This document shows positions 17,638 to 26,174 of a DNA stretch of 64,000 nt, piece by piece. Where the stretch lies: NCBI RefSeq assembly GCF_000346485.2, contig NZ_KQ976354.1, forward strand, positions 5,578,457-5,642,456, written 5' to 3'. The DNA comes from Scytonema hofmannii PCC 7110 (lineage in GTDB: Bacteria; Cyanobacteriota; Cyanobacteriia; Cyanobacteriales; Nostocaceae). Positions within the stretch are counted from its first letter, which is position 1. Each line of letters starts with the position of its first letter. The position numbers were made by a program, and so were the translations under genes. A model generated the notes under the pieces. That model did not search any database. It was given only the letters and a program-made list of their open reading frames with translations, and was not told the DNA's origin.

Positions 17638-17905
17638 CTCACAGGGGTAGGTTTTTTACAAATCGAGGAAGACAAGAGGTATTGTAGACAAGGAAGCTTC
17701 TGACTCATTGAAAAAAGTGAGATTAGGAGCTATTAACTGCAATGGGTTGAGAGAAGGTTTTTTGGAAAGGAAATAAGCCGTTTAAAGAAATACTTTTACC
17801 ATTAAGTAAGTCAGGAGTCTTACACGTACAAAAAAGCGGTAGTCTTTGTCTCTGCTCGGTCTCTCACTATTCTAACTCCATATGTAAAAAACCTACCCTT
17901 GTGAG
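17638..17905. mobile_element. MITE-like element with 22-bp terminal inverted repeats
   Basis: CTCACAGGGGTAGGTTTTTTAC (17638-17659, split here as CTCACAGGGG and TAGGTTTTTTAC) mirrors 17884-17905 with a single mismatch. The 268-bp interior has no open frame. It fills nearly the whole gap between the toxin-antitoxin operon and the next gene. A target duplication is not obvious. Confidence 0.6.
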
Positions 17906-17959
17906 TACTCCCTTCCCCCTATTTGGGTTAAACTGTGCTTGGTATAGAGGAGTTTTTAG

Positions 17960-18295
17960 ATGAGTAAATTTCAGCAAATTAATATTGACTTTAGCAGTAT
18001 AGATATCGCCTCTCTCGATACAGATGACGAATTTCGTCAAGAAGCAAAAAGATTATTACCGAAAGCACTTGTCCAACTAGGTGAAATCGTTGGTGAAAAA
18101 ACTTGGGAGGATTTACAGAAAAGCCTCAAAAAACCAGGTGGTAAACTCAGTTCTTCTCAAAGTGAGAAACGTAAGTTTATTCAAGAAACTGGAAGAACTT
18201 ATCACAGACATGCTAGCAGCCGCGAAAGGCAAGAATTAGAAGATTATATAGTAGAGCAATTACGCGCTACTCAAAACCTTAATAAATCTATATAA
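17960..18295 (+). CDS. hypothetical protein
   Basis: 111 residues, starting after GAGGAG 8 bases upstream. Helical and charged; the central LPKALVQLGEIVGEKTWEDL is followed by a Lys/Ser-rich linker and an Arg/His-rich helix. No recognised domain. It could be part of a small accessory module, but no partner is apparent. Confidence 0.6.
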   Translation: MSKFQQINIDFSSIDIASLDTDDEFRQEAKRLLPKALVQLGEIVGEKTWEDLQKSLKKPGGKLSSSQSEKRKFIQETGRTYHRHASSRERQELEDYIVEQLRATQNLNKSI

Positions 18296-18501
18296 TAAAC
18301 CAAAGAAACTGGCAGCGCAATGCTTTTGGAGTATGAGGGAACGCTTTGTCCTACAAGGTTTTCTCAACTCCCTACTATGCCCTTCACAAGTTCCTCAAAT
18401 TGTTTTCTTATAAATATAAGCAAAAGCGATCGCCAAGAACGCAAACGCAGAGTCACGAGTAGCTAAAAAGCTCGCGCAAAACAGTTTGGAGGCGCATTTA
18501 T

Positions 18502-19038
18502 ATGTTTCACAAAATACTGGTTGCATTGGACACATCTACTAGCGGTAAGAGTGTCTTTGAGGAAGCACTTGCCTTAGCGAAGGCTTTAGGAGCTAACCTG
18601 ACGTTGTTGCACGTGTTATCGCAACAAGAAGAGGGAAGCCCAGATATTTCTTTACTGTCCAGCCCTGAATACTATGTGGGGCTGGGGATGAGCACCGAAA
18701 TTTTGAAATACAGCGCTGCTCAGTGGGAAGAGTTCGTTAATCGGGGACTAGAGATGTTGCGATCGCTTGCAGATAAAGCCACTGCTGCTGGTGTTAGTTG
18801 TGAATTGACTCAAAAACTTGGTAGTCCTGGGCGCACTATCTGCGAATTTGCCAGTCATGGTGGATTTGACTTAATTGTCATCGGGCGTAGGGGTCGCTCT
18901 GGTCTGTCTGAGTTGTTTTTAGGTAGTGTCAGCAATTACGTTCTGCACCATGCCTCGTGTTCGGTCTTGACTGTACGGCATCCTGTGACTGCAAGTAAAA
19001 GTGAAGCCGCACAGGCAGAAGTGGCACCATCCATCTAA
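18502..19038 (+). CDS. universal stress protein (UspA family)
   Basis: 178 residues, single Usp domain. The N-terminus KILVALDTSTSGKSVFEEAL and the ATP-binding signature GRRGRSGLSELFLGSVS (G-2x-G-9x-GS) are intact, so it is of the nucleotide-binding class. It acts in the cytoplasm in stress tolerance; the specific signal is unknown. Preceded by GGAGGC at a suitable distance. It appears monocistronic, convergent with the following small gene. Confidence 0.93.
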   Translation: MFHKILVALDTSTSGKSVFEEALALAKALGANLTLLHVLSQQEEGSPDISLLSSPEYYVGLGMSTEILKYSAAQWEEFVNRGLEMLRSLADKATAAGVSCELTQKLGSPGRTICEFASHGGFDLIVIGRRGRSGLSELFLGSVSNYVLHHASCSVLTVRHPVTASKSEAAQAEVAPSI

Positions 19039-19045
19039 CACATTG

Positions 19046-19291
19046 CTAATTTTCTAGATTATTATACCCCAGTGATGAATAGCTGCTTTTTAGCTGGTTC
19101 CAAAGAGCGTCAATTTGCTCGTAAGATTCTGCTGGAGACAGCTTTCCAAGAGTTTGTAGGTTGGAGATGTAACTGACTCTTGTTGCAAATTCTTGTAAGT
19201 TAGCGTTGAATAATAAAGCTGCTGGATTAAACTGACCGCGATATGTTCGTTTTTGATAAAGAAAATCATGCTTGTCTATCTCTTCTAACAT
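19046..19291 (-). CDS. conserved cyanobacterial hypothetical protein
   Basis: 81 residues: DKHDFLYQKRTYRGQF, then FNANLQEFATRVSYISNL and KLSPAESYEQIDALWNQLK. The pattern is one I recognise as widespread among cyanobacteria with no assigned function. Convergent with the Usp gene, ending 7 bases from it. Confidence 0.75.
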   Translation of the reverse strand: MLEEIDKHDFLYQKRTYRGQFNPAALLFNANLQEFATRVSYISNLQTLGKLSPAESYEQIDALWNQLKSSYSSLGYNNLEN

Positions 19292-19461
19292 AACCCACCT
19301 CTTAAATAAACAATACTATTGAGAAAACTTTGTGTTTTAATCTGCTTTTCCATCTTTTACCTCTTGAACAAAGAGTTTTATTTGCCTAATTCCTTTTTAT
19401 ATTATCTAAATGATAAAAGCAAATATTATTATTTTTGGATTCGATAAATAAAATTGATTAA

Positions 19462-20031
19462 ATGAATTCTCTTGAAATCGTTGCTGCCATCATCGGTCTG
19501 GTTAGCGTTTGGCTGACTGTTAAAGAAAATATCTGGTGCTGGCCTACGGGCATAGTGATGGTGTTTTTATATATCTTTATTTTTTATGAAGCCCGTTTGT
19601 ATTCAGATGCCATCTTGCAAGTCATCTACGTTTTTCTACAAATCTACGGCTGGTATGTGTGGTTGCATGGAGGTCAAAATCGGGGAGAACTTCGGGTCAG
19701 CCGTATCAAGCAGGTACAGGCAATTATTTGGAGTGGAGTTGCGATTGTTGGGACTTTCTCTCTTGGTTTTGTCATGCATAGTTATACAAACGCTGCTTTA
19801 CCTTACCCAGATGCCGCTATTACTGTTATGAGTCTTATTGCTCAGTGGTTGATGGCAAAGAAGATTTTGGAGTGCTGGTTGATTTGGATTGCAGTGGATA
19901 TATTAGCAGTTGGCGTCTACGCAGCTAAGCAACTTTATCCAACAACAGGGCTTTATGCTGTGTTTCTTATTTTGGCGGTACTGGGGTATTTGACATGGAA
20001 AAAGGCTTACAAAAAACAGGTACTGGGATGA
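19462..20031 (+). CDS. pnuC: PnuC-type nicotinamide riboside/mononucleotide transporter
   Basis: 189 residues with about seven hydrophobic segments. The family signature is clear: GLVSVWLTVKENIWCWPTGI, YSDAILQVIYVFLQIYGWYVW and the C-terminal WIAVDILAVGVYAAKQL. PnuC proteins are SWEET-like facilitated-diffusion channels for NAD precursors; phosphorylation inside the cell traps the substrate. The gene overlaps nadR, and the NadR-type kinase/adenylyltransferase is the expected partner. Confidence 0.93.
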   Translation: MNSLEIVAAIIGLVSVWLTVKENIWCWPTGIVMVFLYIFIFYEARLYSDAILQVIYVFLQIYGWYVWLHGGQNRGELRVSRIKQVQAIIWSGVAIVGTFSLGFVMHSYTNAALPYPDAAITVMSLIAQWLMAKKILECWLIWIAVDILAVGVYAAKQLYPTTGLYAVFLILAVLGYLTWKKAYKKQVLG

Positions 20032-20987
20032 TACTGGGCAAGTTTATGCCTCCTCATTTAGGACACCAGTATCTTATTGATTTTGCCCGAAACTACGTCG
20101 ATCGCCTCACAGTTCTTGTTTGTTCTATTCAATCTGAACCGATTCCCGGATATCTTCGCTACTGTTGGATGCGGGAAATGTTTCCGGATGTGGAGGTGGT
20201 GCATGTGACTGATGAAATTCCCCAAGAACCAAAGGAGCATCCTGATTTTTGGCAAATCTGGTATGGTACCATCCGCAGAGTACTGCCCACACGTCCAGAT
20301 TATGTATTTGCCTCTGAAGATTATGGTTGGAAACTGGCAGAAATTCTTGGGGCAACTTATATACCTGTAGACCATATGCGTAGTACGGTAAATATCTCTG
20401 GAACTAAAGTCCGGCAAGACCCCTTCGCTAACTGGAATTACATACCGCCCTGTGTTCGACCGTATTTTGTTCGTCGCATCTGCATTTTTGGTCCCGAATC
20501 TACAGGCAAATCGACTTTGGCACAAAACTTAGCGTCTCACTACAATACTGTTTGGGTCAGCGAGTATGCTCGTGGATTGCTTGATGTTAAGGGAGGATGG
20601 TGCGATTTTGAGGATATTTCCAAGATTGCGAGAGGTCAAATTGCTTCAGAAAATGCTTTAGCCCGACAAGCAAACCGTCTTCTTTTTTGCGATACAGATT
20701 TGCTGACTACGACTATTTGGAGTGATGTCTTGTTTGGGGAGTGTCCTGAGTGGATACATGATGAGGCAAATCGACGGACGTATGATTTGTATTTATTGTT
20801 GGATGTTGATGTTCCTTGGGTTGATGACAACCAAAGGTTTTTACCTCACCTTAGAGAAGAATTTCGCGATCGCTGCATTCAATCGCTAGAATCTAGAGGC
20901 AGGCGTTTTGTCGTTATTCGAGGGACTTGGGCAGAACGCTTTGAATTAAGTGTTGCTGCGGTGGATGGGATATTACACAATGGTTAA
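19995..20987 (+). CDS. nadR: NadR-type NMN adenylyltransferase / ribosylnicotinamide kinase
   Basis: 330 residues. The N-terminal adenylyltransferase has the nucleotidyl-transfer motif FMPPHLGHQ ((H/T)xGH) and ISGTKVR. The C-terminal kinase has Walker A GPESTGKST. It lacks the DNA-binding HTH of enterobacterial NadR. It converts nicotinamide riboside to NMN and then NAD in the cytoplasm, trapping what PnuC brings in. The gene overlaps pnuC by 37 bases from the start given. An ATG at 20028 makes an ATGA overlap and is a second possible start, but it would trim the first beta strand. Confidence 0.92.
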   Translation: MEKGLQKTGTGMILGKFMPPHLGHQYLIDFARNYVDRLTVLVCSIQSEPIPGYLRYCWMREMFPDVEVVHVTDEIPQEPKEHPDFWQIWYGTIRRVLPTRPDYVFASEDYGWKLAEILGATYIPVDHMRSTVNISGTKVRQDPFANWNYIPPCVRPYFVRRICIFGPESTGKSTLAQNLASHYNTVWVSEYARGLLDVKGGWCDFEDISKIARGQIASENALARQANRLLFCDTDLLTTTIWSDVLFGECPEWIHDEANRRTYDLYLLLDVDVPWVDDNQRFLPHLREEFRDRCIQSLESRGRRFVVIRGTWAERFELSVAAVDGILHNG

Positions 20988-21068
20988 TTCTTTGATTTGT
21001 TTATGGAACCGCAGATAAACGCAGATGGACGCGGATAATGATTGGTTTATGTATGTGGTTTTAGGTTA

Positions 21069-21096
21069 CAAAAAACCTCGGTTTGACAGCCGAGGT
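21069..21096 (-). terminator. terminator-like hairpin in minus orientation
   Basis: ACCTCGG (21075-21081) pairs with CCGAGGT (21090-21096); on the minus strand the stem is followed by six T. No minus-strand gene is recognised just upstream, so this may be a dispersed hairpin. Just before it (21003-21040) lies the dispersed repeat GGAACCGCAGATAAACGCAG, seen again at 47882. Confidence 0.35.
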
Positions 21097-21468
21097 ACAT
21101 TGAGGAATCCAAATGTCGATGGGACTAATCTGAAAACTTTTTCTTATTTTTATTAATTTATATAAATAATTTTAACAAAAATTATTACTTTTTGTCAACA
21201 GGAGTTGACGAAAACAGAAATTTTGACTAAAAACACAGAATTATTGTGGAAGGCAATAGTCCCCGAAACTACAAATAACTGCTTTTGTAGCACGTGTCAC
21301 TGGATCTTTGGAACGAGCGAGGACGCCCATCCCAACATTTCGGAGATAATTGGTTTTCCGCAGTTTTCTAGCAACCAACCACTGACCACTAACCAAATTC
21401 ATGGAAGAAATTACGGATGCAGAATTGAAGAAATTGTTGAATTAGGGATTTCCAAGAAATAAACTACC

Positions 21469-21594
21469 GATCGCTGTATTCAATCGTTAGAATCTAGGAG
21501 TAGGCGTTTTGTTGTTATTAGAGGTAGTTGGGAAAAACGTTGTGAATTAAGTGTTGCTGTTGTGGATGGGATATTACACACCTTATCATGTTAA
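21469..21594 (+). pseudogene. duplicated 3' end of nadR
   Basis: Forty-one codons ending TAA 21592-21594 repeat the end of NadR: DRCIQSLESRSRRFVVIRGS against DRCIQSLESRGRRFVVIRGT, then ELSVAVVDGILH against ELSVAAVDGILH. The copy is diverged (about 85 percent at base level by eye) and lies 480 bases after the real gene end. Its last bases overlap the start of the UPF0175 gene. Confidence 0.75.
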
Positions 21595-21848
21595 ATATAA
21601 GTACAGTTCAACTTGAAATTCCTGAAGAAGTATTAATCAGCCTTAAAGAAACACCGGAAACGATAGCCAAAGAACTGCAAATTCTAGCAGCCGTCAAACT
21701 TTTTGAACTTGGCAAATTATCATCAGGTCGTGCTGCTCAATTAGCAGGAATATCGCGAGTACAATTCTTACTATTGTTAGGACAATATCAGGTATCGCCT
21801 TTTGCTTTAACAACTGACGAGTTAGAACGAGATGTGAATAATGCCTGA
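21588..21848 (+). CDS. UPF0175 family protein, probable antitoxin
   Basis: 86 residues. The pattern LEIPEEVLISL, AVKLFELGKLSSGRAAQLAG and ISRVQFLLLLGQYQVSPF is UPF0175, a winged-helix-like family usually paired with a DUF3368 PIN-domain toxin. Its 3' end overlaps by 8 bases a 12-codon remnant of exactly such a gene, so the antitoxin is orphaned. The start codon lies in the tail of the nadR duplicate. Confidence 0.8.
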   Translation: MLNISTVQLEIPEEVLISLKETPETIAKELQILAAVKLFELGKLSSGRAAQLAGISRVQFLLLLGQYQVSPFALTTDELERDVNNA

Positions 21849-21879
21849 AACAACAGTCATAGTTAACACATCACCATGA
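21841..21879 (+). pseudogene. DUF3368 PIN-toxin start, truncated to 12 codons
   Basis: ATG at 21841, overlapping the antitoxin stop, reads MPETTVIVNTSP and then TGA at 21877-21879. IVNTSP(L) is the first catalytic-strand motif (N/DTSP) of DUF3368 proteins, which normally follow UPF0175 genes with this kind of overlap. The rest of the toxin is missing; the next bases encode nothing similar. Confidence 0.6.
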
Positions 21880-21922
21880 CTCTATATATTGCCTATTCCA
21901 CAACGAACTCAAAACTGCTAGT

Positions 21923-22420
21923 ATGTTAAGGTTGCTGCTCAATTCCTCGCGTTTGATGATATTACCACTTGATGAAGCGCTTTCCAAAGAAATAGCCCAA
22001 AGTATAAAAAGCAAGGCGAAGACTCCATTTGATAATGCTTACAAAGCAGCCTTGAAGACTGAGGGAGCAACTTACGTCCAGGGCTTTTTGGCTTTTGCTG
22101 GCAAACCTTACAAACCTATCGAACACGCTTGGGTTGAATTGAGCGATCGCATTCTTGACCCTACATTACCCTATCTCAAGCAAGATCCACAAGAGCTTCT
22201 GTATTTTCCAGCACAGCGAATCAGCGTAAAAAAACTGAAAGCCATTATAGAAGAATCGAAAGAAGATTATCCAGAAGATGACCCCTTACCCATCTATGGC
22301 GAGCCTCCTTATGACTATTACGGAGATGTGATGCTAGGTGGTAAAGAGTACTTAGCAGCTTATCAAGCAGCTGAAGCGAAGTGCAAAGAACTCAACCAGC
22401 GCAGAGCCGAAAGTAATTAA
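21923..22420 (+). CDS. hypothetical protein
   Basis: 165 residues. The central segment TYVQGFLAFAGKPYKPIEHAWVEL then DRILDPTLPYL resembles small phage- or plasmid-associated cyanobacterial proteins I have seen only as hypothetical. It is followed by a very acidic C-terminus (EDYPEDDPLPIYGEPPYDYY). The N-terminal 11 residues may not be translated; an ATG at 21956 is an alternative start. No partner gene is evident. Confidence 0.65.
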   Translation: MLRLLLNSSRLMILPLDEALSKEIAQSIKSKAKTPFDNAYKAALKTEGATYVQGFLAFAGKPYKPIEHAWVELSDRILDPTLPYLKQDPQELLYFPAQRISVKKLKAIIEESKEDYPEDDPLPIYGEPPYDYYGDVMLGGKEYLAAYQAAEAKCKELNQRRAESN

Positions 22421-22502
22421 ATTTTGCTTAAGGGAACTTTCAGATAAACAATATTTAATTGACTCAATTCATCGTTGTAAGTGTGGGGTGTCACATGAAA
22501 AA

Positions 22503-22524
22503 ATCATGAGAAAAATCTCATGAT
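22503..22524. repeat. 9-bp AT-rich hairpin
   Basis: ATCATGAGA and TCTCATGAT are separated by four A. The element lies about 80 bases after the 21923 gene and upstream of the next one. It could be a weak terminator or an operator; there is no clean U-run. Confidence 0.35.
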
Positions 22525-22598
22525 GTATAAAAAATTTTTAATAACGTATAGGATTGTATGTATGAATTTTAATACTTGTGTCTTTACCAACTTTAATC

Positions 22599-22880
22599 AT
22601 GAAATCACAAGCTTACCCTTTGCAGTCTGAGAATTTTTTTGATGAGACAGAATTGATTAAAAAAGAAACCCAACGATTGGTGTATGAGCGGTTTTGCGTT
22701 ATAGCTAAAGATGCCGTAGACGGAAGTTATTATGTTGGGCGTATTTTACCGAATGCAGATCAGCCTGATTATTTTTATTGGTGTAATGCTTGTCAACAGT
22801 TGAATCTCAGAATTTTAGTAAATGGCTACTTATCTGAATCTATTGATATGAAGAGTATACCTTTATTAGTCATCAAATAG
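22599..22880 (+). CDS. hypothetical protein
   Basis: 93 residues from ATG 22599 (a GTG 21 bases upstream is possible). It contains YVGRILPNADQPDYFYWCNAC, a possible small beta-rich fold with a CxxC. No recognised family. Convergent with the PIN-domain gene that follows. Confidence 0.5.
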   Translation: MKSQAYPLQSENFFDETELIKKETQRLVYERFCVIAKDAVDGSYYVGRILPNADQPDYFYWCNACQQLNLRILVNGYLSESIDMKSIPLLVIK

Positions 22881-22894
22881 ATTATTGTCACTGG

Positions 22895-23422
22895 TCACTG
22901 GTCACTGTTAAGATTCCATTTGATAAGTTCTCCTAAGCCTTGCTTAGCAGCCCAGACGGAAATTAAATTGATTTTTTTCTGATGCAGAACTTCGTTCATT
23001 TTACTTGCAAACTCGCGTCCTAATAAATCCCATAGTTCCCCTAACTGGGGGACTTTGTCATAATAATTGATAATTAAATCATGAGATTTTTGAGTTATAT
23101 AATAACACTGCTTTTGCTTGGCACACTCTATTTCTACTGCTGTTTCAAAATCTAGTGGGGACTTTCGCGATTCTTGCAAAAGATTGTAATCAACAGGGCA
23201 TATTTTTACGACTCCTTCTAAGTAAAAAACAAAATCATTGGCTTTAATTCCGTTAAATTCACTCAGGATAAGATGAATTTTACCTATACCGATTTTTGTC
23301 ATGTAGCATTCTATAACATGACTGTTGATTAAATACCAGATAATTTCGACTTCTTCAACAATAGGGCTGCGGTTGAGTATCCACTCTAAAGCAATATCTG
23401 CATCCAGTAAAACTTGTAGCAC
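22895..23422 (-). CDS. PIN-domain protein
   Basis: 175 residues. The N-terminal LLDADIALEWIL carries the first acidic residue of PIN nucleases; the SPLDFETAVEIECAKQKQCYYITQ segment carries the second cluster and the closing strand. PIN proteins are Mg-dependent ribonucleases, often VapC-type toxins, but no antitoxin gene is adjacent. The last residues (NSDQ, then TGA) are encoded by the STRR heptamer GTGACCA, so the natural C-terminus has been altered by the repeat. Confidence 0.7.
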   Translation of the reverse strand: MLQVLLDADIALEWILNRSPIVEEVEIIWYLINSHVIECYMTKIGIGKIHLILSEFNGIKANDFVFYLEGVVKICPVDYNLLQESRKSPLDFETAVEIECAKQKQCYYITQKSHDLIINYYDKVPQLGELWDLLGREFASKMNEVLHQKKINLISVWAAKQGLGELIKWNLNSDQ

Positions 23423-23612
23423 CCTTACCTCCTGAACAATTCATAATTTATAAGGGGTGTCAGAACTCCGATTTCTTGAAGAAACTGGGATTCTAACTTC
23501 GCAATCCTTCCCAATGACGAATGACAAATGACTAATGACTAATCAATACTACTCGGATAAGAATTTTGTGGGTTGGGCTTTCCCCTTGGGGAAACTCAAC
23601 AATGTCCTGTAA

Positions 23613-23643
23613 ATGTTGGGTTTCGTTCCTCAACCCAACCTAC
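23613..23643. repeat. dispersed extragenic repeat GTTGGGTTTCGTTCC...
   Basis: A 31-bp element with self-complementary ends (GTTGGGTT and AACCCAAC). Copies also occur at 47703-47732 (inverted), 63312 and 63400. Its edge supplies the stop codon of the 23640-23870 gene. Confidence 0.75.
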
Positions 23644-23870
23644 TTTAATTGTGCTGACTTACTGACTAATTTTGTTTCTGTTCCAAATTCTTTTCGCCAG
23701 TCTTCAAGTGATTCTTGGGAAGCAGTGGTTTCTGCTTTGACAATGGAATGTTCTGTAAAATACTCATAAACACCTTCATAGGTATTTTCTATACTATATA
23801 AACCCGGATTGACTTGTCTTACCTTCAATTTATGGTTTGGCAAAGGTTGGATTCCACTGGGATCGATCAT
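23640..23870 (-). CDS. hypothetical protein downstream of the patatin gene
   Basis: 76 residues, starting 8 bases after the patatin stop on the same strand, so probably co-transcribed with it. The sequence MIDPSGIQPLPNHKLKVRQV is followed by a Tyr/Glu-rich segment. No recognised domain. The stop codon lies in a dispersed repeat, so the C-terminus may be truncated or extended relative to relatives. Confidence 0.55.
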   Translation of the reverse strand: MIDPSGIQPLPNHKLKVRQVNPGLYSIENTYEGVYEYFTEHSIVKAETTASQESLEDWRKEFGTETKLVSKSAQLK

Positions 23871-23878
23871 CTTGTCTC

Positions 23879-25489
23879 CTACTTTAATGTTCCTGAGAGT
23901 ATACTCGCTCCTACCATCATAGTTCGATAAATCTGAGTTAGCATATCTTGTGAATTGAGCACTTCCTCAATTTCAGTAGTGGTATCAAGTGCGAGAATCC
24001 CAATCAATTCATAATTTTCAATAATCTGCTGAAAATTTGTGGATTCAAATTGAATAAATTTTTCAAAATCTTCTTCTGTCATTTCTGTAATAGTTTTCCA
24101 ATTGAAGATCGGTACAGTCACTATCGTTTTTCTATCTTTAGGAATTTTGTTAACTTGAGGTTTTGTCATGTTAAATACAGAAGGTTCTTGTTTTAAGTTC
24201 TTAACATTGAGTAAAAAAAACTTTCGCTCTCTCCATGATTCTCCCCAAGCACCTTTGTTATTTATGTCTATCTGCCAATCTACATCTGGATCTTCATCCA
24301 TATTATATTGATATGCGATCGCAAACCGACTTTCCTCTTTTGGTAGCATGATATAAGCACGGCAATTCCTGAGATTTGTGCTTTCTTCTATTTCTCTAAC
24401 AATTGTTTTGAGAGTAGGTTTAACCAAATAAGGTGGCGCGTGTAAAGCTTGCAATTGCTCGATAGTATTCGTTGCTTTTTTCCATTGGGGTAAATTTAAT
24501 ATCAGAAAGCTAGCCGTTGCACTATATCCTCGATAAAAAAGACTTTCTCTTAATTCTACGTCCATAGAAAAATCAAGAGTTTTAATATTAGCTGGTATGG
24601 GAACGCGGACATGATAAACTTTGTCTATAACAGACCTGAGTAAATCATCGCTTGAATCTATTATAGTAGCTAACATATCACTGCAAAACTGACCAAATTC
24701 ATATTTAGGCTTTGGGTGAGTAGAAGATTTTGGAGCTTCTTGATTGTATAAATCAAAGGCGATAACTGGTCTGGAATTTTTCCTTTGCTCTTCCTTAAAC
24801 AAAAAGACTGGCAAATTACTACTTAAACCTCCATCTACCAAAACACTCTCATCTTCTATGACTGGAGTAAACACGAAGGGATAGCTCATAGATGCTCTGA
24901 CGGCTGCGATCGCAGAATAATTTAAAGCTTCCTCCCCTTCATTTTCAGGATAGATAACAGCTTTGTGATTTTTGATATCTGAAGCTACAATTTTTAGAGG
25001 AGGACATCCTATATCTCTGAGATTTTGAAAAGTAATATCTGTTGCATTCTTAAGTTGTTGTTTTAAATAAAACTCACTGTTTTCCAATTTCTGACTGTTT
25101 TGGATCTTCTTTAAAAGAAAATTAGTGAGTTTATTACCATTACAAAACCCAAAATTTTGTCTGAGTTCATTAATTAAATCTAAATTTTTTAATAAAACTA
25201 AATCTTTAGAAATACTTTTAGAGAGATTTTGGGGTAGCTCTTTAAAACGCTGTAATTTCCTTTCTGCATCATCTAAAAAATCATGAAAATTAATTTCCTC
25301 TACCATAATCTTTCTAATTTCTTCTGGGGAGTAGCCCACATTTGCAAGTAAAGCGACGATACTTCCAGCTGATGTTCCGCCGTAACCTATAAATTTTATA
25401 CCCTGTTCTGCTGCTGCTTTTAAACACCCGACTAATGCAGCACCTTTGACTCCACCACCATCTAAAATAGCATAAGCTTCCACAGACAT
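23879..25489 (-). CDS. patatin-like phospholipase with C-terminal GAF-like region
   Basis: 536 residues from ATG 25489. The patatin domain occupies about 1-320: oxyanion loop DGGGVKGA, nucleophile elbow GGTSAGS (Ser) and catalytic Asp in VDGGLSSNLPVF. The C-terminal 190 residues contain an alpha/beta sensory-like region ending ELIGILALDTT, reminiscent of GAF domains. It would hydrolyse acyl esters of lipids. A longer frame to 25585 exists, but 25489 has AGAGGA 10 bases upstream and avoids running into the divergent gene. No CD-NTase or Cap genes are adjacent, so a CBASS role is unsupported. Confidence 0.85.
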   Translation of the reverse strand: MSVEAYAILDGGGVKGAALVGCLKAAAEQGIKFIGYGGTSAGSIVALLANVGYSPEEIRKIMVEEINFHDFLDDAERKLQRFKELPQNLSKSISKDLVLLKNLDLINELRQNFGFCNGNKLTNFLLKKIQNSQKLENSEFYLKQQLKNATDITFQNLRDIGCPPLKIVASDIKNHKAVIYPENEGEEALNYSAIAAVRASMSYPFVFTPVIEDESVLVDGGLSSNLPVFLFKEEQRKNSRPVIAFDLYNQEAPKSSTHPKPKYEFGQFCSDMLATIIDSSDDLLRSVIDKVYHVRVPIPANIKTLDFSMDVELRESLFYRGYSATASFLILNLPQWKKATNTIEQLQALHAPPYLVKPTLKTIVREIEESTNLRNCRAYIMLPKEESRFAIAYQYNMDEDPDVDWQIDINNKGAWGESWRERKFFLLNVKNLKQEPSVFNMTKPQVNKIPKDRKTIVTVPIFNWKTITEMTEEDFEKFIQFESTNFQQIIENYELIGILALDTTTEIEEVLNSQDMLTQIYRTMMVGASILSGTLK

Positions 25490-25586
25490 GGAAAAGTATC
25501 CTCTATATAGCTTTCCTCTGAATCTATTTTGGCGTGATATTCTCCTGACTTTGTAGTATTTTTGTAGCATAAAGAGGAATTTCAAT

Positions 25587-26174
25587 ATGCAACAACAAAT
25601 CCTTGCCGGTTATGATAAAGAAGGTATTTTTGTCTATCAAGCATTTAAACCTTCCATTGCTGATGAAGCTGTACTTAAAGGTACCTTTGGCAAAGGCTTT
25701 AATTTAGATAGGATGACTTGGATCAAGCCATCCTTCGGTTGGATGTTGTATCGTTCTGGCTATGCAACCAAGCACAGACAAGAACGCATCTTGAAAATAA
25801 AACTCAGTCATGAAGGTTTTCAGACAATTCTGGCACAAGGAATACCGACAACGTGCGATCGCAAAATCTTTGCATCCGAACAAGAGTGGAGACGAGCATT
25901 AGACAACTCAGAAGTACGCTATCAATGGGACCCAGACAGAAATTTATCACTGCATCGACTCGAACGCCGTGCGCTACAAATAGGTATTCGTGACAGTATA
26001 GTTCAACAATATGTCAATACTTGGATTTTAGCAATAGAAGATGTGACCCAATTAGCTCATGATATCAAAGTCGCTGTGGAAACAAACCAGAAACAGATGC
26101 CAGTGGTTCCTCAGGAGGATGTCTATGAGGTGAGTTTAGATATTCTAAAAACTTTAGGCATATCATGTCCTTAG
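25587..26174 (+). CDS. DUF4291 family protein
   Basis: 195 residues, near full length for the family. Signatures: VYQAFKPSIADEAV, MTWIKPSFGWMLYRSGYATK and YQWDPDRNLSL. Function is unknown. Start ATG 25587 is preceded by GAGG. Divergent from the patatin gene. Confidence 0.88.
   Translation: MQQQILAGYDKEGIFVYQAFKPSIADEAVLKGTFGKGFNLDRMTWIKPSFGWMLYRSGYATKHRQERILKIKLSHEGFQTILAQGIPTTCDRKIFASEQEWRRALDNSEVRYQWDPDRNLSLHRLERRALQIGIRDSIVQQYVNTWILAIEDVTQLAHDIKVAVETNQKQMPVVPQEDVYEVSLDILKTLGISCP

Noticed and set aside
21205-21462. 85-codon open frame between nadR and its duplicate
   Set aside because: It runs through dispersed repeat words (GAGGACGCCCATCCCAAC, ACCAACCACTGACCACT) with no protein-like pattern and a non-ATG start.
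23879-25489. CBASS (CapV) patatin effector
   Set aside because: No CD-NTase, Cap2/Cap3 or similar gene is adjacent.
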